DNA of 64,000 nucleotides from Irpex lacteus (taxonomy: Eukaryota > Basidiomycota > Agaricomycetes > Polyporales > Irpicaceae): positions 124,001-188,000 of the forward strand of contig MQVO02000039.1 in the NCBI GenBank assembly GCA_001986395.2, read 5' to 3'. The notes under the pieces are model-generated. The model made no database searches, had not been told where the DNA came from, and was given only the letters and a program-made list of their open reading frames with translations. This document shows, in pieces, positions 44,017-55,965 of this stretch (positions within the stretch are counted from its first letter, which is position 1; every line of letters begins with the position of its first letter). The translations under genes and the position numbers were made by a program.

Positions 44017-44800
44017 TTACAGCCAAATTCAAAACGATAGACCCGTAACGGATAAATCGCACAGACTCGGTTCGAGCTGAGCACCGGCGGAGGTAGGCGG
44101 GACGAAAGAATTGTGATGGCCGCCTTGTTCCTATTTGCTAGGGAGGGCGAGAAGTAGTGTTGTCACGAGTCGAGTCGAGTCGAGTCGAGTTGATCAACTC
44201 GGAAAACTCGATAATTCGAGTCGAGTCGAGTCGAGTCGTCGAGTTGTCAACCGAGTCGGGATCATGAGTATCGGATTTCCCCGGGCCATCCTGAGGACGT
44301 AGTTCTCATCGACTTCGAAGTACCCCACCCCGTATTTATGCATTCAAAAGTGTCTAGCCTGCCTTTCGAAAGTACAGACTTGCCATTCCGCGAGCAAAAA
44401 TGGTCAATAACGAGGGGCGTACAGTCGAACGTGGCTGGACATGGCACTCTGCCCGTCCTTACATTAGCGCCTGGAGGACAACGCCCAACCTTGACGTCAG
44501 CTGATGTAACTGGACTGATGTCAGAAGGCCAGGCGAACCGACATCACAGAAAAGTACATATTAGCCAATCAGGAGGGATATAGGTAATCCCATCAACGAC
44601 TCGCGAGTCGACTCGAGTTGAAACTCGACTCGACTCGTTTTACGAGTTTGCCTCGCTAACTCGCGAGTCGAGTTGACTCGAGAGTCGAACTCGACTCGTC
44701 GACAACACTAGCGAGAAGAGAGCCGGTTGCGTGTTTCAGCAAAGTCCGACTATGTGTGTGTTTGGCGAAGGGGGTCTATCGTTTTGAATCTGGCTGTAAC
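44017..44800. repeat. Inverted motif pair around a foldback MITE
   Basis: Left arm 44017-44047 contains AGCCAAATTCAAAACGATAG; right arm 44771-44800 contains CTATCGTTTTGAATCTGGCT, its inverted match. The motif is related to the ends of the 332-bp blocks at 8.1 and 37.3 kb. The foldback hAT-type element lies inside the pair. Confidence 0.6.
44155..44710. mobile_element. 556-bp foldback hAT-type MITE with CGAGT arrays
   Basis: Tips TAGTGTTGTC and GACAACACTA are perfect inverted repeats and are flanked by an 8-bp duplication, GCGAGAAG, at 44147-44154 and 44711-44718. The next 80-100 bp on each side are arrays of GAGTC/CGAGT pentamers (and complements), so the ends could form long hairpins. The interior has no transposase. 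Tip sequence and 8-bp duplication are those of the hAT superfamily. Confidence 0.9.
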
Positions 44801-46049
44801 TTAAGTATGTTCGTTTCTTACCTCTTCCACGTCACTCGCGCGAAGGCCCCTCGCGCATTCTAAGTCTAACACTCTCCGTTATCCGTCTCTATCGCCGTTC
44901 ATCAACACCACTTAAGCCACGACCTTTATCCATCCCGACCTTTAGGTCGTTTCTTGCTTCGTCACGCCCCAAGCCTCGGCCTCTAATGCTACTCCCACTG
45001 GAACCCTCCCAACCATTCCTGCCATCGCTCGATCAATGCAAGACGGCTCCGATAGCGATGCTTGGCGAACGAGGTGACTAGGCACTCACAGGTGTAAACT
45101 TTCACGTATGTTGACTTAAACTTGTATGACGTGCATCATGCCACTAACTTAAATGAATGGCCTCCAATACGTAGCATGTCCTATAGAGTGTACAATCGTC
45201 CATACCACCCTGCATCCCAATGCAAGTCTTGCACGCACCACCTGCATACAGCACCCAGCTCGCTCTGAATCTCATTGTTGAGATACGGTGAGCTGGCAGC
45301 AGTCTATCCGGGATTACTGACGTCGTTCAAGGCTTCAAGCTTCAAGTCTCAAGCCTACATCATTGCCACCCGCCCACCCGCCGCCGTGCGCAGTGGCACT
45401 GCGCATATACAATCACCTCGCCGTCGTCACATATCCCCCACCTCCCGACTGCTTCACACGCTGTCCGCACCCTGTTTTTCCTGGACTCCTATCGAGTATT
45501 ATTGTATATAGCTCGTAGTATTATACATATTATTTACATTTTGGTTGGATACAAAGGCCTATGGCCGCCGTCTCGCCTGTCAAACATCGACCGGAGTGCA
45601 ATGCTCAATGCGATAGGTAAACCACGTGCATCATGCAGTCATCCTGGGTATAGAGCGCGTTTGGATTTCACAGTGATATCCTCCAGGCTGATACGGTTGG
45701 TATACATTGAGTATAACGCCACGTCATACATACGATATACTCCGTATAGATTTGTCGGATATCCTCAGTATACCGTACACGCCAACATCTCAAGTATATA
45801 CGGCGAAAGATAACCGGCCGATATCGTACGTGTAAGTGGGAGATATCCCCGGACCGGTATCCTCCATATGTCTGTTTCGCCTGGGCGTGTATGTCAGTCC
45901 TCCCCTTTCTCTCTTCTCAAAGTCGTCCGTCAACCCGCTTTCGTAGGCTCCAATACACCCTCGGCTCCGTCCTCATGAGAGCTTGTGGAGGACGATGCGT
46001 ATCTGGTTCTTCTATGGCACGGTGTATATAATGGCAGTCTATACATGTT
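44801..46049. other. Gene-poor stretch with second GATATC-rich block
   Basis: 45.28-45.51 kb holds only short frames. 45.64-45.89 kb repeats GATATCC, GGTATAC and AGTATA motifs like the block at 43.65 kb. At about 45.96-46.04 kb, minus strand, there is a roughly 70-bp block shared with 60.91-60.98 kb. Confidence 0.4.
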
Positions 46050-47387
46050 TTAGGGCCAACTGAGGTCGAGATCCGCGCGCAACTTGCAGTAGAGGAAGAA
46101 GAGGAGAGCCTCATCGACGGACAAGTTGCCCCCCACGCTGTGACTCCTTCGCAGATGCTGGGAACGCTCATGGAACTCGAAGTCCGACAGTAAGGAAGGT
46201 GGCTACTCATAGGCTTGCACCATGCTAACTCACTTTGTCAGGCATCGTCTTCGTGCGCAGCAATCACGCACTACCACTCTCACGCCAGCATAAACCATCG
46301 AAGCCGTCGGGAAGCGCGCCGCGCTACGTCGTCAACTTTTAATTATCCGGCCGATACAAGCAATCCACATGCCGATTGTCCCTGCCCTGCTAGCTACTCA
46401 TGCAGAGAAACTGGCCGCCTCTCGCTCCAACAACGGCGATGACGCTGTTGACTGGCCGGAGTTCCAGCCACTGTTCCTACCCCATGCACTTGACATAGAG
46501 CAGCTCGATGGCTGTGCCCCGGGGTTAGCGGACATGGAATCTCGTCTGCGCGACGGCCAGCTTAGGGCCTCACTGGACAACCTTCGGCTTCACCTTCATA
46601 TCAAAGCCCGGCAGCTCAAGTTCAAAGCCAAGAACTCCAGGCACCAAATTCCTAACACTCGAGCGCGAACGAAGATAGATGCAAACGAGGCTAAGGTATC
46701 CGCGGCGGCAGAGAAGTATCGCATCGCATGGCGCGCAAAGAAGGCTCTATGCGGCTTAGGGCCGTGGTCGCAAGAATGGTGCGAGCTGAAACAGAGTGAC
46801 GTGCGTCGCTTGGAGGACGACGACGGCGTTGACGGGGCCTCTTTGCGACCCTCAGCCGGAAAGCGAACCGTGTCGTGGATCTGGATGGGAGCAGACAACG
46901 AGGGTAACCCGAAGGGGCTCACCGAATGTACGTTCTTGTCATAGCTATTCTACGGCTTTGGTCTGACTGATTTGACACGGCTCTTTTAGCTCTCCGTCTC
47001 GAATTCCTCAAAGCACGCTCACAAGCCCTCCGCTTCCAAGAAGAGGTAGAGCTCCTCTGTGAAGAACAGCGCCGGGTGCTATCGTCGCTGGAGCAAGAAG
47101 CTCTGACTTGGGAACGGCGCGCTCAGCTTGCTCAGCAGAAGGAGTGCCCCATCACGCGCGAGGGCGCAGTAGCTTATGCCTCTCAGCAAGCTGTGCAGCT
47201 GTGACAGCTTCAGGACAGTTTCCGTCGTGCCTGGGCAGTCATGCATCAAGCCGGAGGACAGCAGCAGCCTGAAGCAGACCTGGACGGAGAGTTAGACGAG
47301 GGGGGTGAAGTGCTGTATACCATCGCAGAGGAGGGGTCAGACGACGAAGGCAGTAAGTGGGTGCCTGGTGATATGGAAGACGAGTAG
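46050..47387 (+). pseudogene. KDZ transposase relic (C-terminal part)
   Basis: Resembles the C-terminal half of Kyakuja-Dileera-Zisupton transposases. An exon beginning near 46055 reads GPTEVEIRAQLAVEEEEESL and HAVTPSQMLGTLMELEVRQ, splices into HRLRAQQSRTTTLTPA, then meets a TAA. The frame continues RAALRRQLLIIRPIQAIHMP, RLRDGQLRASLDNLRLHLHI, NTRARTKIDANEAKVSAAAE and KRTVSWIWMG. After an intron near 46935-46990 it reads LRLEFLKARSQALRFQEEVE and LLCEEQRRVLSSLEQEALTW, and hits an in-frame TGA at about 47203 before ending in an acidic tail (SDDEGSKWVPGDMEDE). Two stops and the missing catalytic N-terminal part show a dead fragment. Confidence 0.8.
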
Positions 47388-50300
47388 TACCTTGTACCGT
47401 AGTTTAGATAGTATCCAAGAATAGATCGAGCGGTATCGCAAGTGTGTTAGATGCTCTGTTGTGAAGTTCGAAGATCACGTGACATATGTTTGATTGCCAT
47501 CTACGGTCTCTGTCGGGCAGTATATAACTTCAGCTCGTCGTACTAGCTATTAATAACATACAAGACACTCTGATAGTGTATAACGATATGTCAAAGTCAA
47601 AGCAACAGGCAAACATCATTATGTTATTAGTATTGTCTCGTTTTAGTCGCGCCACAAAGCTGCCAACATGCTCGTTTAGGACGCTGAAGCGCTGTAACTG
47701 CGTGCGCACGTAAGCATACTGCATGAAGGCGACCGTTTTAGGCTGGTATGCACTAGATTATATCCCAAATACCATTGCGCCGCTGTGCCGTTTGATCCTT
47801 TCATAGTGCCGACTTGCCGCCAGGATGCCGCCAGAAGGTATAAAGCTACTGCCGCCCATTACCGGTAAAGCCGAAACGATGCATGAAACTCACCGGATAG
47901 GTTGCTAGAATGATGCATCAGACCTTACCCAACGGCTCACAGACGGACACGCTCCTGCATGTCATTGTGTGTCACGCTTCCATCGGCGAAGGCATGCGTC
48001 CGCCGTATCCGCGCGCACTTGCTCGGACTCACCCACAATCGAGCAGACGGCACGCGTAACAGCCAGGAATCACGCCTACTGGACTTTGCATCGAGCACGC
48101 GCGACCACAGGTGACGACGCAAGCGACGCTTCGATGGCTAATTGACTAAGGTCAGGAAGGGGACGTGTGAGACGGTAGTAGAGATGTTGCACGCCGAGCA
48201 TCTTGAGGTAACGAGAGCGGATCGAGAGGGGTCTGTCGGAGGGATGCGGAGATGTGATGCCAGCGAACGCGACCGTGCTAAGGTGCAACGATGCGAGAGA
48301 GCATCTTGAGGTAATGAGAGGGAACCAAGAGGGCTCTGTCGGACGAGTACAAAGACACGTCAGAGCGGGTGTCATGCGAAAGAGCGCAAAAGGGGAGGGA
48401 GACGAGAATGCGAGAAAGGAGAGGACGCGAAAGGAGGCGAGCGAGAGAGGGCAAGTGGGTGAGCATGACGATGTGCGAGAGGACACACGATTGAACGAAA
48501 TGGCGTCGAATGGTGCCAAGTCGCCAGCGAATGTTGTCGTGCCGAGGTGCGAAGGCACGAGGGCAGACGACGCGCGATGAAAGAGAGCGAAGGAGAGGGG
48601 GGGGGGGCCACGGAGACGATAGACATGACAGTGAATAGCATGCTAGGTAGAGGAACAGAGAGAGAAGTGGTCGAGCGATTGGGAAAGGATACGACGACAC
48701 AAACAGAAAGAAGCTGCTTACCGAGCATCCACGAAGACTCTTCCTTCGCTGTCCTCTATGCCTCCTCCTACTCGCTCGCTTGCTGATGAAGGTATCGAAG
48801 CCTTACTCGCGACGATATTCATCTTTGACGGTCTTGAAGTCTTGACTGCCTGAAGCCCTGACTGTCTTCACGTTGACGTCGTGAGTCTTGATGGTCTCGT
48901 AGCTTGGCGGGGGAGGAATTGAGTGCTATTCAACGGTATGTTACTACGTCGTCGTGAAGCCTCGAGAACTTCACGTCTAGAAGACTCGGATCCTTCGCAT
49001 CTTGGCGTCTTGAAGTTGGCCGTCTTCATTCTTCAACTTGCCCGCCTTGAGAAATTGAGATTGAGGTCCACAAAGGTCAGCTCCATGGTGACGAGACCGA
49101 GGAGAGGTCGGGAGAGGTTATTGCGATGGAGATGGAGGTGGAAGTGAGCTGTCGCGTCCATGACTTTGAGGTCGGAGCGGGATTCGGTGCTCGCCTGTCG
49201 ACCAGCTAGCGTACGTGCACTATCTTCGCTCCAGGCGATTTAGAAATCAACGTCTACGAGAGTACTAGTGCTGGAGGGTAAGCAAATGGGACATCGATGA
49301 CCGAACATATGGACATACCGCACCCCCGACCTTCAATCAGTACGCTCTGCTCGGCGTGCCCACCAACCCCTATCGTGTTTAGCTTCTTGAAGCCTTGATG
49401 TCTCAACCACCTTGTTGCTTGACGGCGTTGGTATTGATGTCTATGAGTGGTCGGCTGAACGATGGTCGGTTTGACGTAGTGAAGCCTTCAGGACTTCAAG
49501 CTTCAGGACCAACTCGCCTCGATACTCGAGCGCCTTGAATCTTCTTCTGGTCTTGATGTCGACACCACAAATAGTCAGTAGAACTGTGGGGAAATGGTTG
49601 TTAGTAGTAAAGAACGACGAAGAAAGGTAGACGAGGGCAAGAGGGTTTTATACCTGCGGGTATTCCAATGTCAACCGCATCCCTGTCAGCCTCCCGTGGC
49701 TAGCCTGATCTGCCTTGAACGACATGCGGAGACGTCAGAGGATGTATGTAGGAGTGCCGGACGATGCGAGGGGGTGGTAGAAGGTCGTTGGTTTGGTCTT
49801 TGAGGGACGGTCGTGGAAGGGGTTATGGTCGATATAGCCAGACTCGCCACCTACCGCGTTTACTTCGACGGCCCTATGCCGGCTGGACTGAGGCTGACTG
49901 GGGTATGCGCACGAGCTTGTGTGAAGACTCAGTAGTAGAATAACATCGCCGTGCTCGTCGTCGACGTAGGTGGAAGATAGCGAACAAGTTGACTGAGTCC
50001 TCGGAGCGCTGCAAATCATGGTGCATCAACGGATCATTGGGCGTGTCCTGAGCTGAAATGCGACTTGGTTCGAACGTTATCGAAGCTTTACGGTCATGAC
50101 GATACAGCAGCAGTTACAGATGGACGCAGGGTGCCAAGTGAAGCGTACGGACATGGGTAGCTGAACGAAGTGAGTGTACGTGCCACGTCATTTCATCCAG
50201 ACTCGTATGCTCTCGATCGACGACTTCTTCGCGTCGTGTCACGCTTCCTTAGTGAATACCGATAGCAACAAGCCCACTCTGGCAGGACACGCTCGATCGT

Positions 50301-50395
50301 CGTATGCACGTAAATTAATACGTAGAGATCTCGACTGTCTAAACCCACTGTACATTACAACCTGTGGTAATATCATACACACACCAATAGTCCAA
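47388..50395. other. Repeat-rich, gene-poor stretch
   Basis: 48.16-48.60 kb contains a repeat family also seen at 59.6-60.6 kb, with two local copies starting GAGCATCTTGAGGTAA at about 48197 and 48299. A run of 12 G lies near 48597-48608. 48.82-49.57 kb is dense in CTTGA/CTTCA pentamers. No gene supported. Confidence 0.4.
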
Positions 50396-53300
50396 CTACA
50401 ACGAAGGCGACGCCAAGGCCTTGCGTCGATAGTACATAACAAGCTCCCCAGACGACCGCCAGACGAACTGTCGCACGGCCGCCAATGTCATATCCAACGG
50501 CAACACCATACCGTCGCATAGAATCTCGTACTGATCTTCGGCCCGCACCGAATCGTTACGAGCGATGGACTTGAGCGATCGCGCGTCGAGAGAGGAGCGG
50601 GGCGTGTTAGCGGCCGTGGTTGGCCGGGAGGTTGGCGAGTTTGCGAGTTTGTCCAGCTTGTCTTGTACCTATTCGATGAAGCGAGTGAATACATACACGC
50701 AAACGATAGAGTAGAGGGTACGTACGTGCTACGTAAGCTTCCTCACTCGCAAGAACCGGCTCGCAGTAAGCTTCGACTGAGCACTACATCGCATAACCGT
50801 GAGCCTCCCGTAAGCACAGACAATGTCAAGGATACTTACGTATTAAGCAGCTCGGGTAAAGGCTCCTCATTAGAATCCTTACTCTTCCAAGGCAGCAGCA
50901 CAAAACTAATCTTCACCGTCGGCACGGAAGGTATCTTATTCACCAATAAATACTCGAGCAGCCAGAACGGCATCACCTCCTCGAGCACCCTCGCATCTTG
51001 TCCCGTACTAGACACCTGCCCGCGATAGAGTATTCTCCATCCAGAGCCCGACGGTGCCTCTTCGGAAATAAGGAGGGACATGTGTGGTGGTAGACTGAGC
51101 GTCGGTGCTTCGTTAGACATGGGCGGGGTGAACGGTCCTGCGAGGAGCGTTTGTACAGGTGTTTTCGGCGGTGGTAGGATATTATCCTACGATTTCATAC
51201 ACATCATCAATCTACACGTACCAATAAGAAGACGACGAGAAATACTCACATTTACACCCACGCCAGCTTCACTCCCCTGGCTCCCAATAACAACCCCAGA
51301 ACCCTCCGTCGCATGCCTCCTCGTCCCCTTCCCAAACGCCTTCAACCGTCCCATCAGCCCACCACCTGGCGTAGTCGGTGTCTGCGGAACCCCCGAGCCA
51401 GCAGATGCAGGATCTCCAGGCTTAGGCGTTCCCCATCCCGAAAAGTCGTCCGGCGTTGACGGCACAGCAGACGTCGGCGTAGACGTCGATACAGAGGGTC
51501 TCCTGGCACGTAACGAGAAGTAGTCACTCGTGCGGGTACCGTTTGTGCCATTGGTGCCGTTCTCGGCTGTCCCAGGACGACGTTGGGGGATGGGCATCGG
51601 TGTAGTTTCTGCGCTGAGAGGGGATTGTGGGATGGGTGAGAGCGCTGAATCACGTACGCCAGAGGCGGCGAGGGGGATCATTGGTGTGAGGAGGGGTGAA
51701 GAGCGTACGGAAGGCGGTGCGACGGTGGGTGCGACGGCAGGTATCATGTTAGTGGAGGAGACGATGGTGCTTGACTTTGATATTTGTGGGGAGCGTCTTG
51801 CTGGGTCTGATGGCGATCGAGCGTGTGTTCGGTCGGGAGGGGAGGACGACGAGAGGTCGATGTGGTGAGGTGCGTTGGGCCTGTGTGAACGTTGGCTGTG
51901 TCCGTCTGTACTTGCAGAGTCACGATTGCGTTTCGTGGCGGCGCGGTGTTGATCTCTGATAAAATGTATGAACAAGTTCCTCAACACCCACTTCCCAACG
52001 TTTACTGCAAAACGAACCTGTCAGCGCACGACATAACGGAAAGTGAGAACAAAGACGTACTTCGTGCTTCATCGCTGAAATGCCTCTCGGGTCCAAAGCC
52101 CGCCTCATCCGCATACACCTCCGCCTCAAAACACCTCTCCCCAAGATGCACGCTCAACAGCCCCGTCTTCGTATCCACGCTCGCCCATGTAGCAACAACC
52201 GCCTCGCCCTCAATTCTCTCCTTCACAATATCCAACGCCTCTCTCGGGCTCCTCTGCGTCTCATCACACTCCCCGCCATCCGTGCTCCCACCGCGGCACT
52301 CACTACTGGCAGCCTCAGCGACGTCTTCACGATTGAACCGACCGACGCATATGCCTCGCACGACGTCCCATACGCCCACCTCACCTCGTAAGTCTACGGT
52401 CACGGCGTGCACCCGGTCGTTTAAGAGCCCACATCGCACGAGTCCGTAGTCGCCGATGATGACTTCGTCGGGGGTGGTGTAAAGAGGTACGGTGTCTTGT
52501 GCCATGTCACGGTCTTCGAAGGAGGCGCGTCGCGATGTGTGCAGGGCGTGGATGGTCGGGTCTCTGTCCCTGTCTCGGTAGAAGGATTCGGAGGGGATGG
52601 GTGAGGTCGTTCGAGGGATCATGTTGTTGGCGGTGGTAGGGGTGTTGCCTGCGTTGGACGTCTGCTGGAAGACAGAACCCAAGGGCGATCGCACGGGCGC
52701 TGTCACCCTCGGTACAGACGCGATACTCGCTGCGCTGTAAAGCGTCGCGATCTCCGGATCTCGTCCTCTCCACGACATACCAAAGCCTCCTCCGCCTCCT
52801 GCACCGCTACCGAAACCACCACCCTCGTTGGCAGAAGTAAGCTTCACGAGACTCTCGAATGGTATACCGTACCACGTCTCTTCTCCCTCCCTATCCCTAT
52901 CGCGAGAGGAGTTCCGTCGAGTAGGCGGGCCAGGTGAGATGGAGGTCGTCGACTGACGAGATTGGCGGGTTTGAGATTGAGATTGACGATGCTCAGAGGC
53001 GGGTGAGTCGACGGCTGAGTATGAGTATCCATCGTCTTCAGTTGACGCATATGTCGCGTGCACAGGGGAGGTAGTCAGTGGCTGAGACTGGTCGAGTCGC
53101 GTCGCACGTCTCCCAGGTACGCGCCACCTCTTCACACTAGAGCTGCCCGTCGCCGTCCACACCAAATTATCATCCATCGCCACGATCTTATTGACTCCGT
53201 CCGTCGACGACGAATGCGAATGCTGGTCCGAGTCTTGCAGGAGAACGACGCATTCGCCTTCAGCGACGTCTGTGCAGCCTTCGACGTCGACTCTGCATAC

Positions 53301-55700
53301 GATGCCGGAGCGGTCGCCGGAGTAGAAGATTTCGAGGGAGGGGTGGGTGGAGTAGAGGGACCAGACGGAGTCTGCGTGGTGGGTGAAAGTGTGGAGGCAT
53401 TTTTGCGTTGCGAGGGACCATAGTTTGATTGATGCTGCGTACATACACGTAGTTAGCATACAATAATATGTGCGTTGAGGTCGACGTACCATCAGCAGAA
53501 CCCGTAAGCAGCTAGTAATAGCAATGCACATATCAAGTCACGTCAACCGTGATCGTCGAAACCAAAAACCGTAAACCACTCACATACTTTGCATCCTCCG
53601 ACACCAAAATCGCCCTAATATTATCCGTATGCCCCACCAACTTCCCAATCCTCTTCCCACTCCTAGGATCCCACATCCTAACCGCCCTCTCCGGCGAGCC
53701 ACTAGCGATGAGCATACCATACGGGTCCGCCGCGAGCGCGTACACGCTTGACTTTGCCGACGAAGACGACGTGGATGTGGATGTCGAAGAAGAGGGGGCG
53801 GAGGTAGAGGAAGAGATGGGGGAGAGAGAGGAGGAGAGGGAGGAGGAGGAGGGTGGGTGGAGGGTTATTAGGGGGGATTGGGATGTGCGGGTTGGGTCCC
53901 AGAGTTTGATCGTGCGGTCGAAGGAGCCGGAGGCTATCCATTGGCGGTCGCGACTGAGGAGGAGAGTTAGTAGGTTGGTTCGTGCGGTCGATGCAATGTG
54001 GGGTGGATGCGGAGGTTGTGTTCCAGTTTGAGTGGAACGCGTTCGTGTATGGTTGCGTGATGGTCGTGTGTGGTTGGAATGATAAGAACGGTCGAGAGCG
54101 CGGATATGGACGTAGTTGCGGACACGGACGTGGACGTGAAGGCGTGGTGGGAGGAAGAACACATGTGCACGTGAGGGTGGCAGGCGTTCGGTGTATGGAC
54201 ACATGCGGGTGAGAAGGCGAGTGCGTTGATTGTAGAGTCGGGAGTGCGGACGAGAAGATGTACGGGGGAGTGTGTGCGTGCGTGCGTATAATGACGATTG
54301 CATGTGAAGGCGGTACGCGTTCGCGTGAATGAGAAGGCGCGTGTTCATTGTAGGTTTGGGTGTGAGCGTGGGGGTGGACGTGAAGATGAAGGTAAGAGTG
54401 TGCGTGCGAGGGTGATACGTATTCGATGAAGGTGAGGATAAGGGCGTGACATGGTGTCGGCAGGAATAGGGCGAGAGGGCGATACGCGATCGATACATGG
54501 TTTCAGGTGGTGAGGGAGGGAGTTTTCGTATCCGTGCGTTTGGTGCAGGGTTGGATGTGAGTGTAGTCGTGGGCGTGGGCGTGGACGTGCAAGTTGGGCG
54601 TGGTGTGGAAGTGTGGGTATGGTGCGAGTACGTGTGCGAGTGCGAGTGCGAGTGCGAGTGCGAGTGAAACGCGTACGATGTATGGTCACGTTAGATAAGG
54701 AGGTAGGAGTGTGTTCGTGCGTTTTAGTGGATGTGGATGTGGATGTGGATGAAAGTGAGCGTGAATGTGGAAGTGATATAAAGATGAGAATTAGAGCACA
54801 ACCGAAAGATGAACGAGTGGACGTACCATTGAGTGAGACATCGGGCGTAGTCTGCGTGAGTACCTATAGTGACAGGATCGGTAGGAATTGTCGAGTGGGG
54901 CGACCAGGCTTTGACTGTACCGTCAGACGATGCTGAGACAACTGCAGGACATAGGCAAGAGGTAGTCATTAGAATATTGCGTATGTGGACAGATCGTAGG
55001 AGTGCTCACCAGTCTGATTGTAATTACACAACAGCAGGTCGTTAACCCAGTCAGTATGCGCCTGCACACTCTGCCTAAACTGCGACGTCTACCCAACGTC
55101 CAAATTAGCCACTCTCTCAAAACAAACCACCAAAACCCAAGAAACCTGCCTTGCCTGGTGTGAAGAGGTCCATATCAGTCTCCCACTGCTCTTCATACGG
55201 GATCTCCGTAGGGTTCAACACATTCATCCGTCGTCTACTCAACCGTCCACTACTATCCTGCACATCGCCCAGGATATCTCCGTCGCTCCTGTACTCTTCG
55301 TCCTCCGTCTCCTCCTCGATGATATCGTCCGCCCAGCCTGTCATGATCTCCCACCTTCCGACTGTCCGCCTCATCTCATTCGTCTCAGGCACGCCGTACC
55401 GTCTCTCTCGTTTCTTGAGTGATATACCGAGGTCCCAGGAGAGAACGAGACCATCTCGTCCAGGGTGTCGCGACCGAGGAGTTGGGTGGATGTGTCGAGT
55501 GCCAGACAGGACACGCCGAGCCGGTGGCGAGGGTGCGGTGGGAGCTGAGGAGGGAAGTTGTCGTCGACATCGGCGGCGGGGTGGGGGAGTAGAAGGGGAC
55601 CTGTTGCGCCGTTGCGGGGTGCGCCTTGTGGAGGGAGCTTGAGGCGGGGTACGGGTGTAGAGGGTGGGGGTATGAGTGAGGGTAGTACACGTTCGGTGGA
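50396..55700 (-). CDS. WDR48/UAF1-type WD40 protein (deubiquitinase cofactor)
   Basis: Homologue of human WDR48/UAF1 and fission yeast Bun107, which bind and activate USP-family deubiquitinases. The N-terminal exon reads [20 protein letters not shown], then [20 protein letters not shown] and [19 protein letters not shown]40 exons follow: [77 protein letters not shown] and [21 protein letters not shown] long Ser/Arg-rich linker, then [14 protein letters not shown] and [10 protein letters not shown], leads to the C-terminal DUF3337-type region ([40 protein letters not shown]) ending KALASPSL at a TAG, 50396-50398. A blade near the N-terminus looks shortened ([14 protein letters not shown]). The first exon has no visible ATG, so the 5' border is approximate. 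One intron (about 55077-55140) may be GC-AG; another (about 53.96-54.84 kb) is long and microsatellite-rich. Confidence 0.85.
53960..54840 (-). repeat. Microsatellite-rich long intron of the WDR48-like gene
   Basis: Lies between exons encoding [10 protein letters not shown] and [13 protein letters not shown]. It contains (GTGCGA)n near 54626-54666, (TGGATG)n near 54726-54752 and many degenerate GTG/GCG variants. At nearly 900 bp it is some fifteen times longer than the other introns in the window. Long minus frames here are shadows of low complexity. Confidence 0.6.
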
Positions 55701-55749
55701 TGGACGCGTGTGGGTGAGAGGGTCAGAGCATGTTCGCGCGTTTGACGTG

Positions 55750-55965
55750 AGAGGCGTGGAAATGAAAGTGGATCAAGTTGTGGGCGTGGACGTGATGCAA
55801 GGATAATCAGAGTGTGACGAGATGAGGACGCGAAGAGGAACGCGTGACGTACCATTAAGTGAGACATCACGCATACTCTGCGTGGATACCAATCGAGGCG
55901 GGATCTGTGGGAAGGATCGAGTGAGTTTGACCGTACCGTCGGACGATACCGAGACAACTTGAACT
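55750..55965 (-). pseudogene. Extra degenerate copy of a WDR48 WD40 exon
   Basis: Minus strand reads VVSVSSDGTVKLTRSFPQIP and ends before a GTACGT donor, matching the exon at about 54840-54945 ([20 protein letters not shown]). The following intron starts also match (GTACGTCACGCGTTC versus GTACGTCCACTCGTTC). It lies upstream of the gene's first recognisable exon and has lost the tryptophan of the repeat. Confidence 0.7.

Noticed and set aside
53533..54498. 321-codon minus frame with His/Arg/Ser-rich text
   Set aside because: Only its C-terminal part is the WD40 exon ([17 protein letters not shown]). The rest is the translation of the microsatellite intron.
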